A DNA stretch of 64,000 bases from Bedellia somnulentella (Eukaryota; Arthropoda; Insecta; Lepidoptera; Bedelliidae), in assembly GCA_963576735.1 (NCBI GenBank), contig OY755176.1:13749423-13813422 (forward strand), in the 5' to 3' direction. The position numbers and the translations under genes were made by a program. The notes below the pieces were generated by a model. The model was not told where the DNA came from. It did not search any database and was given only the letters and a program-made list of their open reading frames with translations. Positions 40,912 through 51,189 of the stretch are shown in pieces; position 1 is the first letter of the stretch, and each line of letters opens with the position of its first letter.

Positions 40912-40965
40912 TCATATGACAACTCTCTTGAACTAGGACTTCGCAAACATTTGATAATAACCAAA

Positions 40966-43900
40966 ATGGATTTGAAGGTACTAACAATTTATTAATTAGA
41001 ATAAATGTGTTTATGAACGACAAAAAACGACACTTTAACTACAAAAAAATGTGACAAGATTCGATGTCATTCATTTTATAAATAAAACTTTGGTTACTTA
41101 ATTTAAAAGAACTACACTGTAAATTATTTTTGTTGTTTTTTTTAATTATTTTACTTGGAAAAGCTATTAATTATGGAATATCAGTTTGTTAGTCTTTAGG
41201 TGGATTGCTAATTTCAATAGATGTTTCGTTTTTAACCATAGTGATCAACACTACACAACCATAATTTTCGCCATTACTTCACTACATAGCAAAGTAAACT
41301 TGTACAAAAACATTCCGATAATTTTCTTATTGATATTTCGATAATTTTATGCATGGCTAGGGTTGCGCCTGGTCTCCTATGGTACACGTTTAACCCTCGG
41401 CGTGCCTGGTATAAAAAAGTTACATGGCGTGCCTGGTGGGTCGGTGAGACCCTAAATTTTAATATTTTTTTTCTCCTACAAATTGATATCAATGTAGTAT
41501 ATTTTTTGATTTTATAATAAATTTAAACATGTTTTTTAGGGTTTTAAATAAAATACGTGTTCGAATTAATAATATTTTCAAAAGAATTTTTAATTAAACT
41601 TTTACCTTGTTTTTTAATGTAGAATTAAACATCTTTTGTTCATAAACATGAAAATCAACTAAAATTAAAGAAATCACAATCAGACTTTGGGGGTCATAAT
41701 GCACATAGGTTATCTTATATTCTAAGCTAAAATAATTAGTCTTCTTCATTTCCGACATCATTTTCAGGAACATAGCAATTTCCACACTGGAAAATTGCAT
41801 GATCTAGGCACACTTTGGGCACGTCCTTTCACTACTAGAGCAGGCCCCGGACTGAGGTAGCGGGCGGAGGGCGACAATCAGTTCACTACGGTCAGCTACT
41901 GAGAGCGGTTGCGCGCGAATTTCAAATTACAATTAATTATAACGGTTAAACGGCTGCGGTGGGTCTCACAGACCCAACCAGGCATGCCGAGGGTTAAATT
42001 TGAAAACCCAATGATATAAAATATGCAAGTTTTATACCCGACATAAGCTCCCTGTACTTATGAAACGTCAAATTTATGCATGCAACAAGTAATTATAACC
42101 ACATGGAACAAATAACTATTTGTATATTTTTTCACACACTTTTTTGATGGAGGAAAGTTGGAATAAAAAATTAATAAGAGGCAAAATGCCATAGTCGCAT
42201 GGCATGGTAATATGAGGTTTAACATGACTATCAGTACATCAACCAAACAAGTGTTTTAAAGAATATATATATTCTGAGAGATATGGCGTGATGTTTATAT
42301 ATTTTTCATGTATTTTTAATTAACTGCTAGATATAAATTTTGACTTTTGATCATAAGCCATGATATTCCGATGGGTAGAACAACCGCCCGTCAATACAGA
42401 TAGGCATGAGTTCAAATCACAAGCCGGGCTTACACCAATTTGTCTTTTTTAAAGTCATGTGTAATTTATTTATCATGGTTTTTAACGGTGAGTGAAAACA
42501 TCATGAGGAAACCCACATAGCTAAGCCGTACTTAGTTTTGTGGCAGTGCATAAGTACAAAACTGCGACAAGCCTCCTATCACTACACTGTCCAAGCAAAT
42601 CGCAAATTTTCTCATTTGACTATTTAATTTAATTCATATTTTTTTCTTTTCTTAAAGGTATTTGTCTTCATTCTGTTAGCAGCTCTATTTACTATAGTTT
42701 CCAGCACTCATAATATAATATCACCAAAGCATCACTGGCGACTTGATAAATGGCACAAAAGGAATCAGGGACACCAACCAAATAAGGAATTCTCTCTAAA
42801 TATAGAAAATCCATTAATTCAATGGAACCAAAATAGTCAAGGAAACCAAGGAGGCAGAGAAAATCAAAGCAACCAAGAAGGCCAAGGAAATCAAAGCACC
42901 CAAACAGGCCAAGGAAACATCGGAAGTAAAGGAAATCAAGGAAGTCAAGGAAACCAAGGCTACCCGGGCAATCCAGAAAACCCAAGAGATCCGGAAAATC
43001 AAGGAGGCCAAGGAAAAACTAGAAATCCAGGAGGCAAAGGAAATCAAGCCAATCAAGATAATCACAGCAACCCAGGTGGTCAAGAAAATCAAAGCAACCA
43101 AGCGGGTCAAGGAAATAAAAGCAACCAAGAAGGCCAAGGAAATCAAAGTAACCAAGAAGGCCAAGGAAACATCGGAAACCAAAATACCAAAGGGAATCAA
43201 GGAAGCCAATGGGGCCAAGGTAATCAAGAATACCCAAAAACTCAAGGAGGCCAATGGGGCAACGGAAATCAAGGATACCCAGGAAATCGTGGAAATCAAG
43301 GAGACCAAGGGAGTCAAGGAGACCAAGGCTACCAGGGCAACAAAGATAACCCAGGAGGCAGAAAAAATCAAGGTTACCAATGGGGTCAAGGCACCCAAGA
43401 ATACCCAAGAACTCAAGGAGGCCAATGGGGCAACGGAAATCAAGGATACCCAGGAAATCGTGGAAATCAAGGAAGCCAAGGTAGTCAAGGAAACCAAGGC
43501 TACCAGGGCAACACAGAAAACCCAGGAGGCAAAAGAAATCAAGAAAACCAATGGGGCCAAGGCAATCAAGAATACCCAGGAAATCGTGAATATCAAAGAG
43601 GCCGAGGAAATCAAGGAAACCAAGGCTACCAGGGTAACACAGAAAACCCAGGAGGCAAAAGAAATCAAGGTGACCAATGGAGCCCAGGTAATCAAGAATA
43701 CCCAAGAACTCAAGGAAGCCAATGGGGCAACGGAAATCAAGGATACCCAGGAAATCGTGGAAATCAAGGAGGCCAAGAGAGTCAAGGAAACCAAGGCTAC
43801 CAGGGCAACACAGAAAACCCAGGAGGCAAAAGAAATCAAGGAAACCAATGGGGCCAAGGCAATCAAGGATACCCAGGAAATCGTGAATATCAAGGAGGCC

Positions 43901-44835
43901 AAGGGAGTCAAGGAAACCAAGGCTACCAGGGCAACACAGAAAACCAAGGAGGCAAAAGAAATCAAGGTAACCAATGGGGCCAAGGCAACCAAGAATACCC
44001 AAGAACTCAAGGAAGCAAATGGGGCAACGGAAATCAAGGATACCCAGGAAATCGTGGAAATCAAGGAGGCCAAGAGAGTCAAGGAAACCAAGGCTACCAG
44101 GGCAACACAGAAAACCCAGGAGGCAAAAGAAATCAAGGAAACCAATGGGGCCAAGGCAATCAAGGATACCCAGGAAATCGTGAATATCAAGGAGGCCAAG
44201 GGAGTCAAGGAAACCAAGGCTACCAGGGCAACACAGAAAACCAAGGAGGCAAAAGAAATCAAGGTAACCAATGGGGCCAAGGCAACCAAGAATACCCAAG
44301 AACTCAAGGAGGCGAATGGGGCAACGAATATCAAGAAAACCCAAGAAATCGGGTAAATCAAGGAGGCCACCAAGGCTACCCGGGCAATACAGAAAACCCA
44401 GGAGGCAAAAAAAACCAAGGTAACCAAGGCCAAGGCAATCAAGAATACCGAAATCAAGGGGGCCAATGGGGAAATGAGAATCAAGGATACCCCGGAAATC
44501 AAGAATATCAAGGAGATCAAGGAAACCAAGACTACTCATGTAATTCAAGAAACCAAGGATACCCGGGCAATAAGGAAAATCAAGGAGGCAAAGTAAATCA
44601 AGGTAACCAATGGGGCAAAGGGAATCAAGGTTTACCAGGGGGCAAAAAGAATAAAGGAAACCAAGGGAGTCAAGGAAACCAAAAAGGCTTAAATAACCAA
44701 GGTAATAAAGGTTACCAAGGGGGCCAAGGGAACCAAGGGAAACCACGAAACCAAGGCGACCAAAACAACGAAGGGGGTCAAAGAAACCAAGAATATCTGG
44801 GCAATCAGTGGAACAATGGTTACCAGGGTTACTAG
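40966..44835 (+). CDS. Asn-Gln-Gly-rich secreted repeat protein A, two coding exons
   Basis: Exon 1 (40966-40977) encodes MDLK before a GTACTA donor; exon 2 (42658-44835) follows a CTTAAAG acceptor in phase 0, giving about 729 residues. Exon 2 contains no Met, so the protein is only visible when the micro-exon is joined. The signal peptide (KVFVFILLAALFTIVSS) is followed by a short unique segment ISPKHHWRLDKWHK, similar to gene B (LSPKYNWQYDEWD). The rest is Asn/Gln/Gly repeats with regular Tyr, Trp, Pro-Gly and Lys-Arg: NQGYPGNRGNQ, NTENPGGKRNQ, NQWGQGNQEYPRTQ. A 99-residue (297-bp) higher-order unit recurs at 43741 and 44038. It ends QGY at a TAG and lacks the LLSEI tail of the relatives. 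A possible AATAAA is at 45349. Likely a secreted structural protein. Confidence 0.85.
41390..41997. mobile_element. piggyBac-like deletion derivative in intron of gene A
   Basis: Flanked by TTAA at 41390-41393 and 41994-41997, with inverted ends TTAACCCTCGGCGTGCCTGG and CCAGGCATGCCGAGGGTTAA (19 of 20 complementary) and subterminal GGTGGGTC/GACCCACC repeats. An internal minus-strand stretch at 41735-41850 reads RTCPKCA and DHAIFQCGNCYVPENDVG in shifting frames, reminiscent of the Cys-rich C-terminus of piggyBac transposases. Length 608 bp. Confidence 0.8.
42355..42605 (+). repeat. tRNA-headed SINE in intron of gene A
   Basis: GATGGGTAGAACAACCGCCC, GAGTTCAAATCACAAGCCGG, AACGGTGAGTGAAAACATCA and GGAAACCCACATAGC follow the SINE consensus seen at 38180-38527. 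It sits about 50 bp before the splice acceptor of exon 2. Confidence 0.75.
42820..44830 (+). repeat. Coding tandem repeats of gene A
   Basis: Low-complexity CAA/GGA/AAT-based repeats. Blocks of 33-36 bp are nested in a unit of 297 bp (compare 43741 onward with 44038 onward). Antisense and shifted frames are open over more than 1.7 kb because the repeat avoids codons that would be stops in those frames. Confidence 0.85.
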
Positions 44836-46124
44836 GGCAATCAATGAAAGCAAAAATTTATTTCTTTCTTCCTCGTAGGATCGAATATTCGTAGGTGATA
44901 TTTGACGAATCAAACGGTACCCTGATAGTTGTAGTTGGTTTCATCGAATAGAAAGAGCCAATATTAAGATAATATCAAAATATACAAATATCAAAATGTC
45001 AAAATCCGAATATTTGATCGTGCGAGGGAGTAAGAAACTAGGTGGGCATGAATGCTTCGCGTGCCGAAATTGGGAGCGAAGCCGGACAAAATCAAACATG
45101 TGTTGTTTTAAACTATTTTATTCAACTGAAGTTCAGAAATAGCTCTATAATTTTTAAATATAAAAAATGAAAACAAAGCTCTAGACACGGAAGAATAGCG
45201 ATAAAAAATGGTGATTTAAAAATATTTCGCAGCTTTGATGCATTGGAACAATGAAAAATTATTCAAGCATGTGAGAGTTGTATTTATACTCTTTTTCCAT
45301 AGACTAACAAGGCAAACTTTCAAGGGTGATTATTCCTTCCTTCGCTCCAATAAATTAATATGGGTAGAAGAGATAAGACCTTATTCTTACATACACTTGG
45401 TTAAACGACGGTAAAGACAATTTTAATATATTTTATTCGATGTGAAATAAATGGCTATATTCTCATTCATTTATGTTTATTTCAACCTATTTATCATGAA
45501 TATTTTTTAATTTAATATAAATTCAGTTATCATGATTATAGAGGCTGGCAGGAAATATTCCAAATCATACAAATCGAATCCTTCGGAAAGTAACCGAAAT
45601 ATTTGAAAAGTTTTGGAATGTTTCCAACTACGATAAACTAGAAAAAATTACCTGTTCACGCCAGATTGCAAAAAAATATTAATTTAATATTTTTGTTTCA
45701 TTTAACTAAACACACAACTACTATCAATTTAAAACAACATACACACATAAATTGTATGTTTGTATGTTGTTTTAAACGGTGTTTGTTCCCATTGGAATAC
45801 GAGAGACTTTAAATTAATTAAAAATAACAGTGTATTGTATATACAACATTATTCTACATTGCAAACAAATAATGAAGAAATGAATATAAACATACAAAAT
45901 AATTAATTTCATTATAGATTTAGTCACAGAATTGAGATGTAGTCACAGTAAAAAACATTATGTAGGTCAATATTTTCAAACCTTGTTTAACAAGTTCATA
46001 ATTTGTTTACTTTGGGACCTATATTTATGTAACGATGTGTTAACATATGCATTCATTAATAGGAATCCCAAAAAAGAGAACACAAAATTAGTTTAATAGT
46101 GGGTACCATAGATAAAATCTATCT
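44836..46124. other. 3' flank of gene A, no gene
   Basis: AATAAA at 45349-45354 could end the transcript. At 45735-45780 there is a perfect 15-bp inverted repeat (TTTAAAACAACATAC and GTATGTTGTTTTAAA), directly followed by GTTCCCATTGG, which is the complement of the RTE-like ORF end, so a short RTE 3' fragment (about 45740-45815, minus) lies here. Otherwise no recognised feature. Confidence 0.5.
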
Positions 46125-46370
46125 AATGCATCAAAATAAGTCGGGTTTTCCTTCCTCATGATTGAACTCCAGAGCGCGCGAACCGATTTGCACGGTTTTG
46201 CATTCGTTGGAAAGGCTTAGGCTCCGTGAGGTTGGTAGCAAATAAAAGGCCGAAATTCGGGAAAAAGCATAAAAATAGGGAGCAGCGCCATCTCTGATGT
46301 ATGTACTAAAACGACGCCAGTACGTGGTGCGTGGGTGTTTCTCACGAAAACAAGCCATCTGGTGGCGAAA
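46125..46370. repeat. Dispersed repeat with CGGGTTTTCCTTCCTC block
   Basis: Contains GTCGGGTTTTCCTTCCTCAT, CGCGAACCGATTTGCACGG, TTTTGCATTCGTTGGAAAGG and CACGAAAACAAGCCATCTGG. I recall this order from interspersed repeats of Lepidoptera; the class is not determined and no second copy is in the window. Confidence 0.45.
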
Positions 46371-46439
46371 CGGAGTTCGCTGAGTTTGCTTGTAGTACAA
46401 CTAAGCTTTGTAAAACTGAGCTTTGAGCGAGTCGTGGAT

Positions 46440-47060
46440 ATATCCTGCATAGAGATACTAAACTACATTATAATAAGCGTATATCGAGCCCCTCATAGTC
46501 AAATATATGAAAGATTTGGAAATGTAATGGAAGATATATTGAGTAAAATTTTCAAGAGTAGAAAACTACTAATTATTTGTGGAGACTTCAATACAGATCT
46601 CTTAAATAAAGTATTCAGAAAACACGATTGATGAGTTTATTCTAATCGTTTAACTAAGAAAATTTATTTTTAGAACCTACTAGAACCAGAACATGTTTAG
46701 ATAATGTATTAACAAATGCTGAATTCAAAAGTATATCTCTTATTAATAAACTAAAATCTGATCACAGTGGTCTTTTTGTAAGTTTTCCACATAAGGCCCA
46801 AGACTGAAAAATTATAGTTAAAAAAAGAAGTGTCGCTGCTTTCAAAGTAGAAAAATATATAAATTTAATCAGTTATAAACTGTCTACATCTTCAGTAAAT
46901 AAAAATCCAAATGATAGTTACTTAATACTTTCTTTAAAGTGCTGATAGACGTATTTAATAAAATATTCACTATTAAGGATGAAACAATATGTAATAAATT
47001 TAAATTTAGTGAGTCGGCAACACCAGGCATATATAAATCTAGAAAAATACTATTTGATTT
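46440..47060 (+). pseudogene. LINE endonuclease fragment
   Basis: IIISVYRAPHSQIYERFGN, then LLIICGDFNTDLL carry the GDFN motif of the Jockey/CR1-type endonuclease. After a frame break, RTRTCLDNVLTNAEFKS and KSDHSGLFVSF hold the downstream Asp and the SDH motif. The linker to RT follows with several stops. Truncated on both sides. Confidence 0.7.
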
Positions 47061-47505
47061 ACGAGGGGCGTGCCAATTGAAGTTAGATACTCTTTTCTCA
47101 TTTAATTGACACTGGCAAGCTATACACCATCTTATATGCTAGTTTTTATTGACATATTCGAATATAGAACATACTTCTTTTATTTACTTTTTATTTGAAT
47201 GAGCATCATTTTTTAATGTTTTTTTTTTGACATGAATTCCTCATGTGGGGATTATTACTCATAAATAAAAGATGTTATTAAAGGAAAGAAAAATTTCGCC
47301 AAAAACCCCGCCAGTGTCGAAATTTTTCTTTCCTTTAATAACATCTTTTATTTATGAGCATCATTTTTGCGAGAATCTGGCGGGAATTCACTTGCAACAA
47401 TGGAGCTCAGCCGACGTGATTTTGCGCTATGATTTATTATGACTTCAGAGAAGGTTTAAAGCCTCAAGAATGTTTTGAACTTTTGGCTTCTGAAGCACAA
47501 GGGGG
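47060..47505 (+). mobile_element. mariner-like element, 5' fragment, with nested SINE
   Basis: ACGAGGGGCGTGCCAATTGA at 47060 resembles a mariner-type terminus. After the nested insertion (47214-47353), 47401-47495 encodes MELSRRDFRAMIYYDFREGL, then KPQECFELLASEA with one base shift, the N-terminal helix-turn-helix of mariner transposases. The rest of the transposase is absent. Confidence 0.65.
47214..47353. repeat. Palindromic tRNA-derived insertion with 15-bp target duplication
   Basis: Flanked by perfect ATGAGCATCATTTTT repeats (47199-47213 and 47354-47368). Inside, two arms of about 38 bp (ATAAATAAAAGATGTTATTA, AAGGAAAGAAAAATTTCG and the exact complement) surround a 20-bp centre containing CCCCGCCAGTGT, the T-arm/acceptor end of the tRNA-derived repeat at 15876-16010. 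Confidence 0.8.
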
Positions 47506-47700
47506 AGTGGGGGACTTCAAGTCCCCCAAAATGGATACCGAGAGGCTTGGTGCGCGGGATTAGTTATAGATTGCCAGGGGTGTTCCCTCTAATCCCACAT
47601 CAAAGCACTAGAGATGGCCACCGTGGCGTTTAAGTCGGTAAGAGTCCGATATACCTTCGTCACCCCGCCGGGTAACGGCCAATCCGTGAGGATTTCTTTT
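47505..47700 (+). repeat. Probable LINE 3' UTR fragment
   Basis: GGTGTTCCCTCTAATCCCAC, GAGATGGCCACCGTGGCGTT and TAAGTCGGTAAGAGTCCGAT form a GC-rich block of the type seen at the 3' ends of R1-group LINEs; this is a recollection and no second copy is here. Confidence 0.3.
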
Positions 47701-47970
47701 ATTATTATTTTTATTTTAAAAAATGATTTAAACAAATAAATTTTATGAAATAAACTAAGATTATCATTTCGACATATAAATAAACAAGGCAGTAAAAGTA
47801 AACATTTTGAATATTATATATTTCAAAATGCCAACATGTAGAATCGAATTGAATAAAAAAACTTTTAATTTTACATTACTCTTACTCTTTTTCTTCTTAT
47901 CTTATCTTTTTTATTTTCTTTATTTATTTAATTATTAGGCATGCACACATTAAAACATCATATTAAATCA

Positions 47971-48330
47971 CTAGCTTTTTGCCCGCGACTACGTCCGCGT
48001 CGACTACATTTTTTTAATCCAAATTATATTAAAAAAAATGAATAAAATTTATATAAAAAATATAAAGGCCATTGAGGATTTTTAAGTGATTGTTCAGCGA
48101 TGCAGTTGGAGACCCATCACTAAAATCCTTTATTTGACTACATTTTTCCCATTCAACTTCCAAAAGTGGATAAAGAATTACTATCTCCGAAGCTATGTCT
48201 ACCCTTTTTGGGATTTATAATGATTGATGGATGAATTTCATAAATTCCTTTTTGTAGTGGTTATAACAGTCAATCACACCAATTTTCAAGTTTCTAAATA
48301 CAGAAATGTCAAAAATCTCTATACTAACTT
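47971..48330 (-). mobile_element. Helitron-like element, 3' end copy
   Basis: The minus strand ends CGCGGGCAAAAAGCTAG, identical to the terminus at 28494-28515. Internally it carries the same SINE-derived segment (GCGATGCAGTTGGAGACCCA, CATTCAACTTCCAAAAGTGG) and the same flank GATTGATGGATGAATTTCAT as the copy at 26940-28516. Confidence 0.65.
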
Positions 48331-48829
48331 TCATTTGCTATTTCAACGCCTTAGTGCCATAAAATATATATGATAAGAATCATGAAACCAAACATTTTGT
48401 ACCAAGTTTCTATGTTCGAGTTATTATGTTCGTATGGTGTAACATGGGTTTAGTTTTATTATTTATTTTAATTTATTTTATTTTGTTTGGAAGATTAACA
48501 GACCAATACAAACAATATAATACTAATTATGAATACACAATGCCATTTACAAATCTTCACCTATAGAAAAATTACATAATACTTACAGAACTAAAAGATT
48601 TAGGTAAATATAACTATAAAACTAATAGTTGTTTTAATTGTAACATTCAATCGCGAAAGTCTTTGAAAATACTAAGTACGGATAGTAGTATGGCGCTGAG
48701 GGGCGGAGGCCCGGTGGGTGTTGTCCCCTACACTGGCCGTTGGTGATGGTGGGTGAGTTTTCAGCAGAGATTGCAGCAGAGATTGCTCGGGAATATGGGG
48801 ATTGTCCGAGATAAATGATATCCTATGTC
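48331..48829. other. Non-coding interval
   Basis: No gene. Bases 48490-48570 repeat the sequence at 36285-36370 (CAATACAAACAATATAATAC, GAATACACAATGCCATTTAC), so a dispersed repeat is present. Confidence 0.45.
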
Positions 48830-48970
48830 ATGTTGCGATAGTTTTTGCTATTATTCTAAGCTAACACAACAATTTTTTTTTTACTAAAAGCTTGTGTCCT
48901 TTGAGTTTTGATCCTGGGTCTCTCGAATGTTCATAGAGGTTACATTTACCGCTACGCCACAGAGACGCTA
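48830..48970 (-). repeat. tRNA-headed SINE, minus orientation
   Basis: The minus strand reads AGCGTCTCTGTGGCGTAGCG (A box), GAGACCCAGGATCAAAACTC (B box-like), then an A-rich run and TTGTGTTAGCTTAGAATAAT. Same family as 27420-27525. Confidence 0.65.
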
Positions 48971-49008
48971 TCTTTGACGGCAAATTTTGAATACCCATTA
49001 TTTTCTTA

Positions 49009-49165
49009 CATACATGCATATACTCACGACTATAAATCCCTAGAAGGGTAGCCAGAGCTAAGGAATTAGAAATTCCTCAGCCACTTTTGGAAAATTGAGT
49101 GGGGAAAAGATGGTAAAGTAAAGGTTGTTGGTGATGGGTCTCCAACCGCATCGCCCAAAAATCCG
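49009..49165 (-). repeat. RTE-associated SINE, 5'-truncated, with 11-bp target duplication
   Basis: Perfect TTATTTTCTTA repeats flank it (48998-49008 and 49166-49176). The 3' end (ATACTCACGACTATAAATCC on the plus strand) is complete, but the head is missing beyond GCATCGCCCAAAAATCC. 5' truncation plus target duplication is the mark of target-primed reverse transcription. Confidence 0.9.
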
Positions 49166-49176
49166 TTATTTTCTTA

Positions 49177-49754
49177 TAGTTTTACTAATGACAAACAATT
49201 AAATTTACTTCCGCTCCCGCTGTATAATCCCGCATTTTTATACCCTACCGATGTCGAGAGCTAAAATCCACAATTCAAGCGTGACAAATGAAAAATAGTA
49301 AATAAAGATAAAACAGCAAGTAAGTAAATGATTCGAAAAGTGCACCGAGTAATTTTAGAGCTAAAGGTTAAAGCGCAAGATATTCCACTTCTTACGTATC
49401 TTAAAAAACATCGATACCATAATCAAAAGTCAAAAAGTCAAAAAATGGCTGAAAAACACCCAAGCGCCATCTTTTGCATACCTCAAGAACTAACAATTTT
49501 AAACCAATGTAATAAGTATTTACACGCCGCAAGGTAGAACAAGATGAACTATTTAAAAAACCTACCACCTTATTTAACTCTTGTTTCTCGTAAATAAACG
49601 CTTTTTATTTTTTATTTATTTTATTTATTTTTATAACGTAACGTAAATACTTATACCAATAATTGGTATAAGTATTTACTAATTATTAGTAATTCGTTTA
49701 TTTAAGTAGTTATTTCAGGATAAGTAGATGTGAAAAAACAGTTTAGACGATAAA
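49177..49754. other. Non-coding interval
   Basis: A 69-codon frame at 49328-49537 has no recognisable motif and is probably not real. The palindrome ATACTTATACCAATAATTGG/TATAAGTATT lies at about 49649-49677. Confidence 0.4.
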
Positions 49755-50095
49755 ACAAATTGTACGTCATCCCTCAGGGATTCCTCATTTTCAAGGATAA
49801 ATTATCGTATCATTTAGCTTCTAAATTTACTTGTTTATATTCGTTTGCAATATATTACCTTGTTTTAAACGACACACAGCACCATTTCCAATCCATTCAG
49901 CAAGCAAACAATATTTTAGTTTTCGCTCGGAAATATATTTTTTCCGAGATAAAAGTATCCTATTATTTAATCTGGACTTCTAACTATACGTCTGCAAAAT
50001 TTCAAAGCAATCGGTTCAGTAGTTACAGCGTGAAAGCGGCACAAATAAACAAACAAACAAACTCACTTTCCAATTTATAATATAAGTATGAAACG
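49755..50095 (+). repeat. Dispersed repeat (Helitron- or MITE-like)
   Basis: ATAAAAGTATCCTATTATTT, AAATTTCAAAGCAATCGGTT, CAGTAGTTACAGCGTGAAAG and CAAACAAACAAACTCAC form a conserved order I associate with abundant arthropod repeats. No protein is encoded; the 106-codon frame over it is incidental. Confidence 0.5.
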
Positions 50096-50199
50096 TTTAC
50101 GTCAGATGCAGTACCAGAACAGCATTCACAGCATTTCCTATTTAGTTGAACTGATTTACAATACTAAAAATATAAATAATTCAAAATAACGATGATATA

Positions 50200-50345
50200 A
50201 ATAAAAAAAAAATTAAAACATAACCCAAAAGTAATATAATTGAATGGAAGTAAAACTGGCGATTTTATCACTTAAAGCGATAAATCACTTAACCTTATCT
50301 TTCAGACAACCCTTGGATGGTAGATTAATGAACTAATGGTTGTGA
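50200..50345 (-). repeat. LINE 3' UTR fragment
   Basis: Shares the GCGATTTTATCACTTAAAGC and CAGACAACCCTTGGATGG blocks with the LINE 3' UTR at 25780-25870. Confidence 0.55.
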
Positions 50346-50404
50346 TAGAATAACAAAAGATAAATGAAAATTCTAAACAAAACTTATTGTAAAACTCAAT
50401 CTCA

Positions 50405-50480
50405 AGCATTCACGCCGTATATACCGGAAGGGGTTGGCAGAGGTACCAATACTTCTGAACATCACGTGAATTTTAAAGCA
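50405..50480 (-). repeat. tRNA-headed SINE, 3' end fragment
   Basis: TTCACGCCGTATATACCGGA, AGGGGTTGGCAGAGGTACC and TTCTGAACATCACGTGA equal the 3' part of the SINE at 38180-38527. Confidence 0.7.
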
Positions 50481-50934
50481 TCATGTAATAGGCAAGACAC
50501 AATTCATTTTTAAGTAAGGATTAGATAGATTAATAAAAATTTACTCATTACACAGATCAAAAGCGAGTAATTTTACTACGTAGAGAATCTCATTTTTTTT
50601 ATTGCAATGAATTTGTGTTTGATGTGCATTAAAGAGGGTTTCTATTCAATATTTTTCTATTATGTAAAAAAAAAATCAAACAGAGGCTCTAAGTGCTTTC
50701 CTTTTCTCTTTAGATAGAGATTCCCTTCAGAAAACCTTATTGAAGGAATGTTTCACCCTTTACAGCTTGAAAGAAAAGCCATTTCATAAAACACTTTCAC
50801 AAGGAGTTTTAAAAGGGACACCATCTCATATGATAGGAAAGCGTTATAAAAACCTTTGTTTTAGTTAATCTTTTCCCGTTCGATATAAATGTTATGGACC
50901 AGGTGATTAATGCGGGAATTATTTATAATGATTT
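50481..50934. other. Non-coding interval
   Basis: GTGTTTGATGTGCATTAAAG at about 50611-50632 resembles the end of the LINE 3' UTR at 25740-25760 (opposite orientation). ATGGACCAGGTGATTAATGC at 50893 recurs at 36410. No gene. Confidence 0.4.
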
Positions 50935-51050
50935 AAATCTTTTTGTTCATGAAAACCTCATGTGGGGAATAAAGAATAAATAAAGAGAAGAAAAATCCCG
51001 CCTGTGTCGAAATTTTTCTTTCCTTTATTTATTCTTTATTTATTAATTAT
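50935..51050. repeat. Inverted-repeat copy of the tRNA-derived element
   Basis: GAAAACCTCATGTGGGGAAT leads into AAAGAGAAGAAAAATCCCGC, then TGTGTCGAAATTTTTCTTTC and TTTATTTATTCTTTATTTAT, so the element is folded back as at 47214-47353, with shorter, less perfect arms. Confidence 0.65.
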
Positions 51051-51189
51051 TTATAATGCCCGAGCATTATGCAGAATGTCTAGCTTTATCGGGCTAAGTG
51101 ATCAGTTACTATCTTTACGTCATTATTAATCACATTGCATGGTCATTATTATATTGCTACATGACAATTGGGCAATTTGATAATAAAGC

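Noticed and set aside
42814..44746. Long minus-strand frames of about 570 codons opposite gene A
   Set aside because: They are reverse-frame shadows of the NQG repeat; they have no promoter, signal or domain, and the sense frame joins to a clean micro-exon with a signal peptide.
49328..49537. 69-codon plus-strand frame
   Set aside because: No motif, no promoter or splice context, and composition of random AT-rich sequence.
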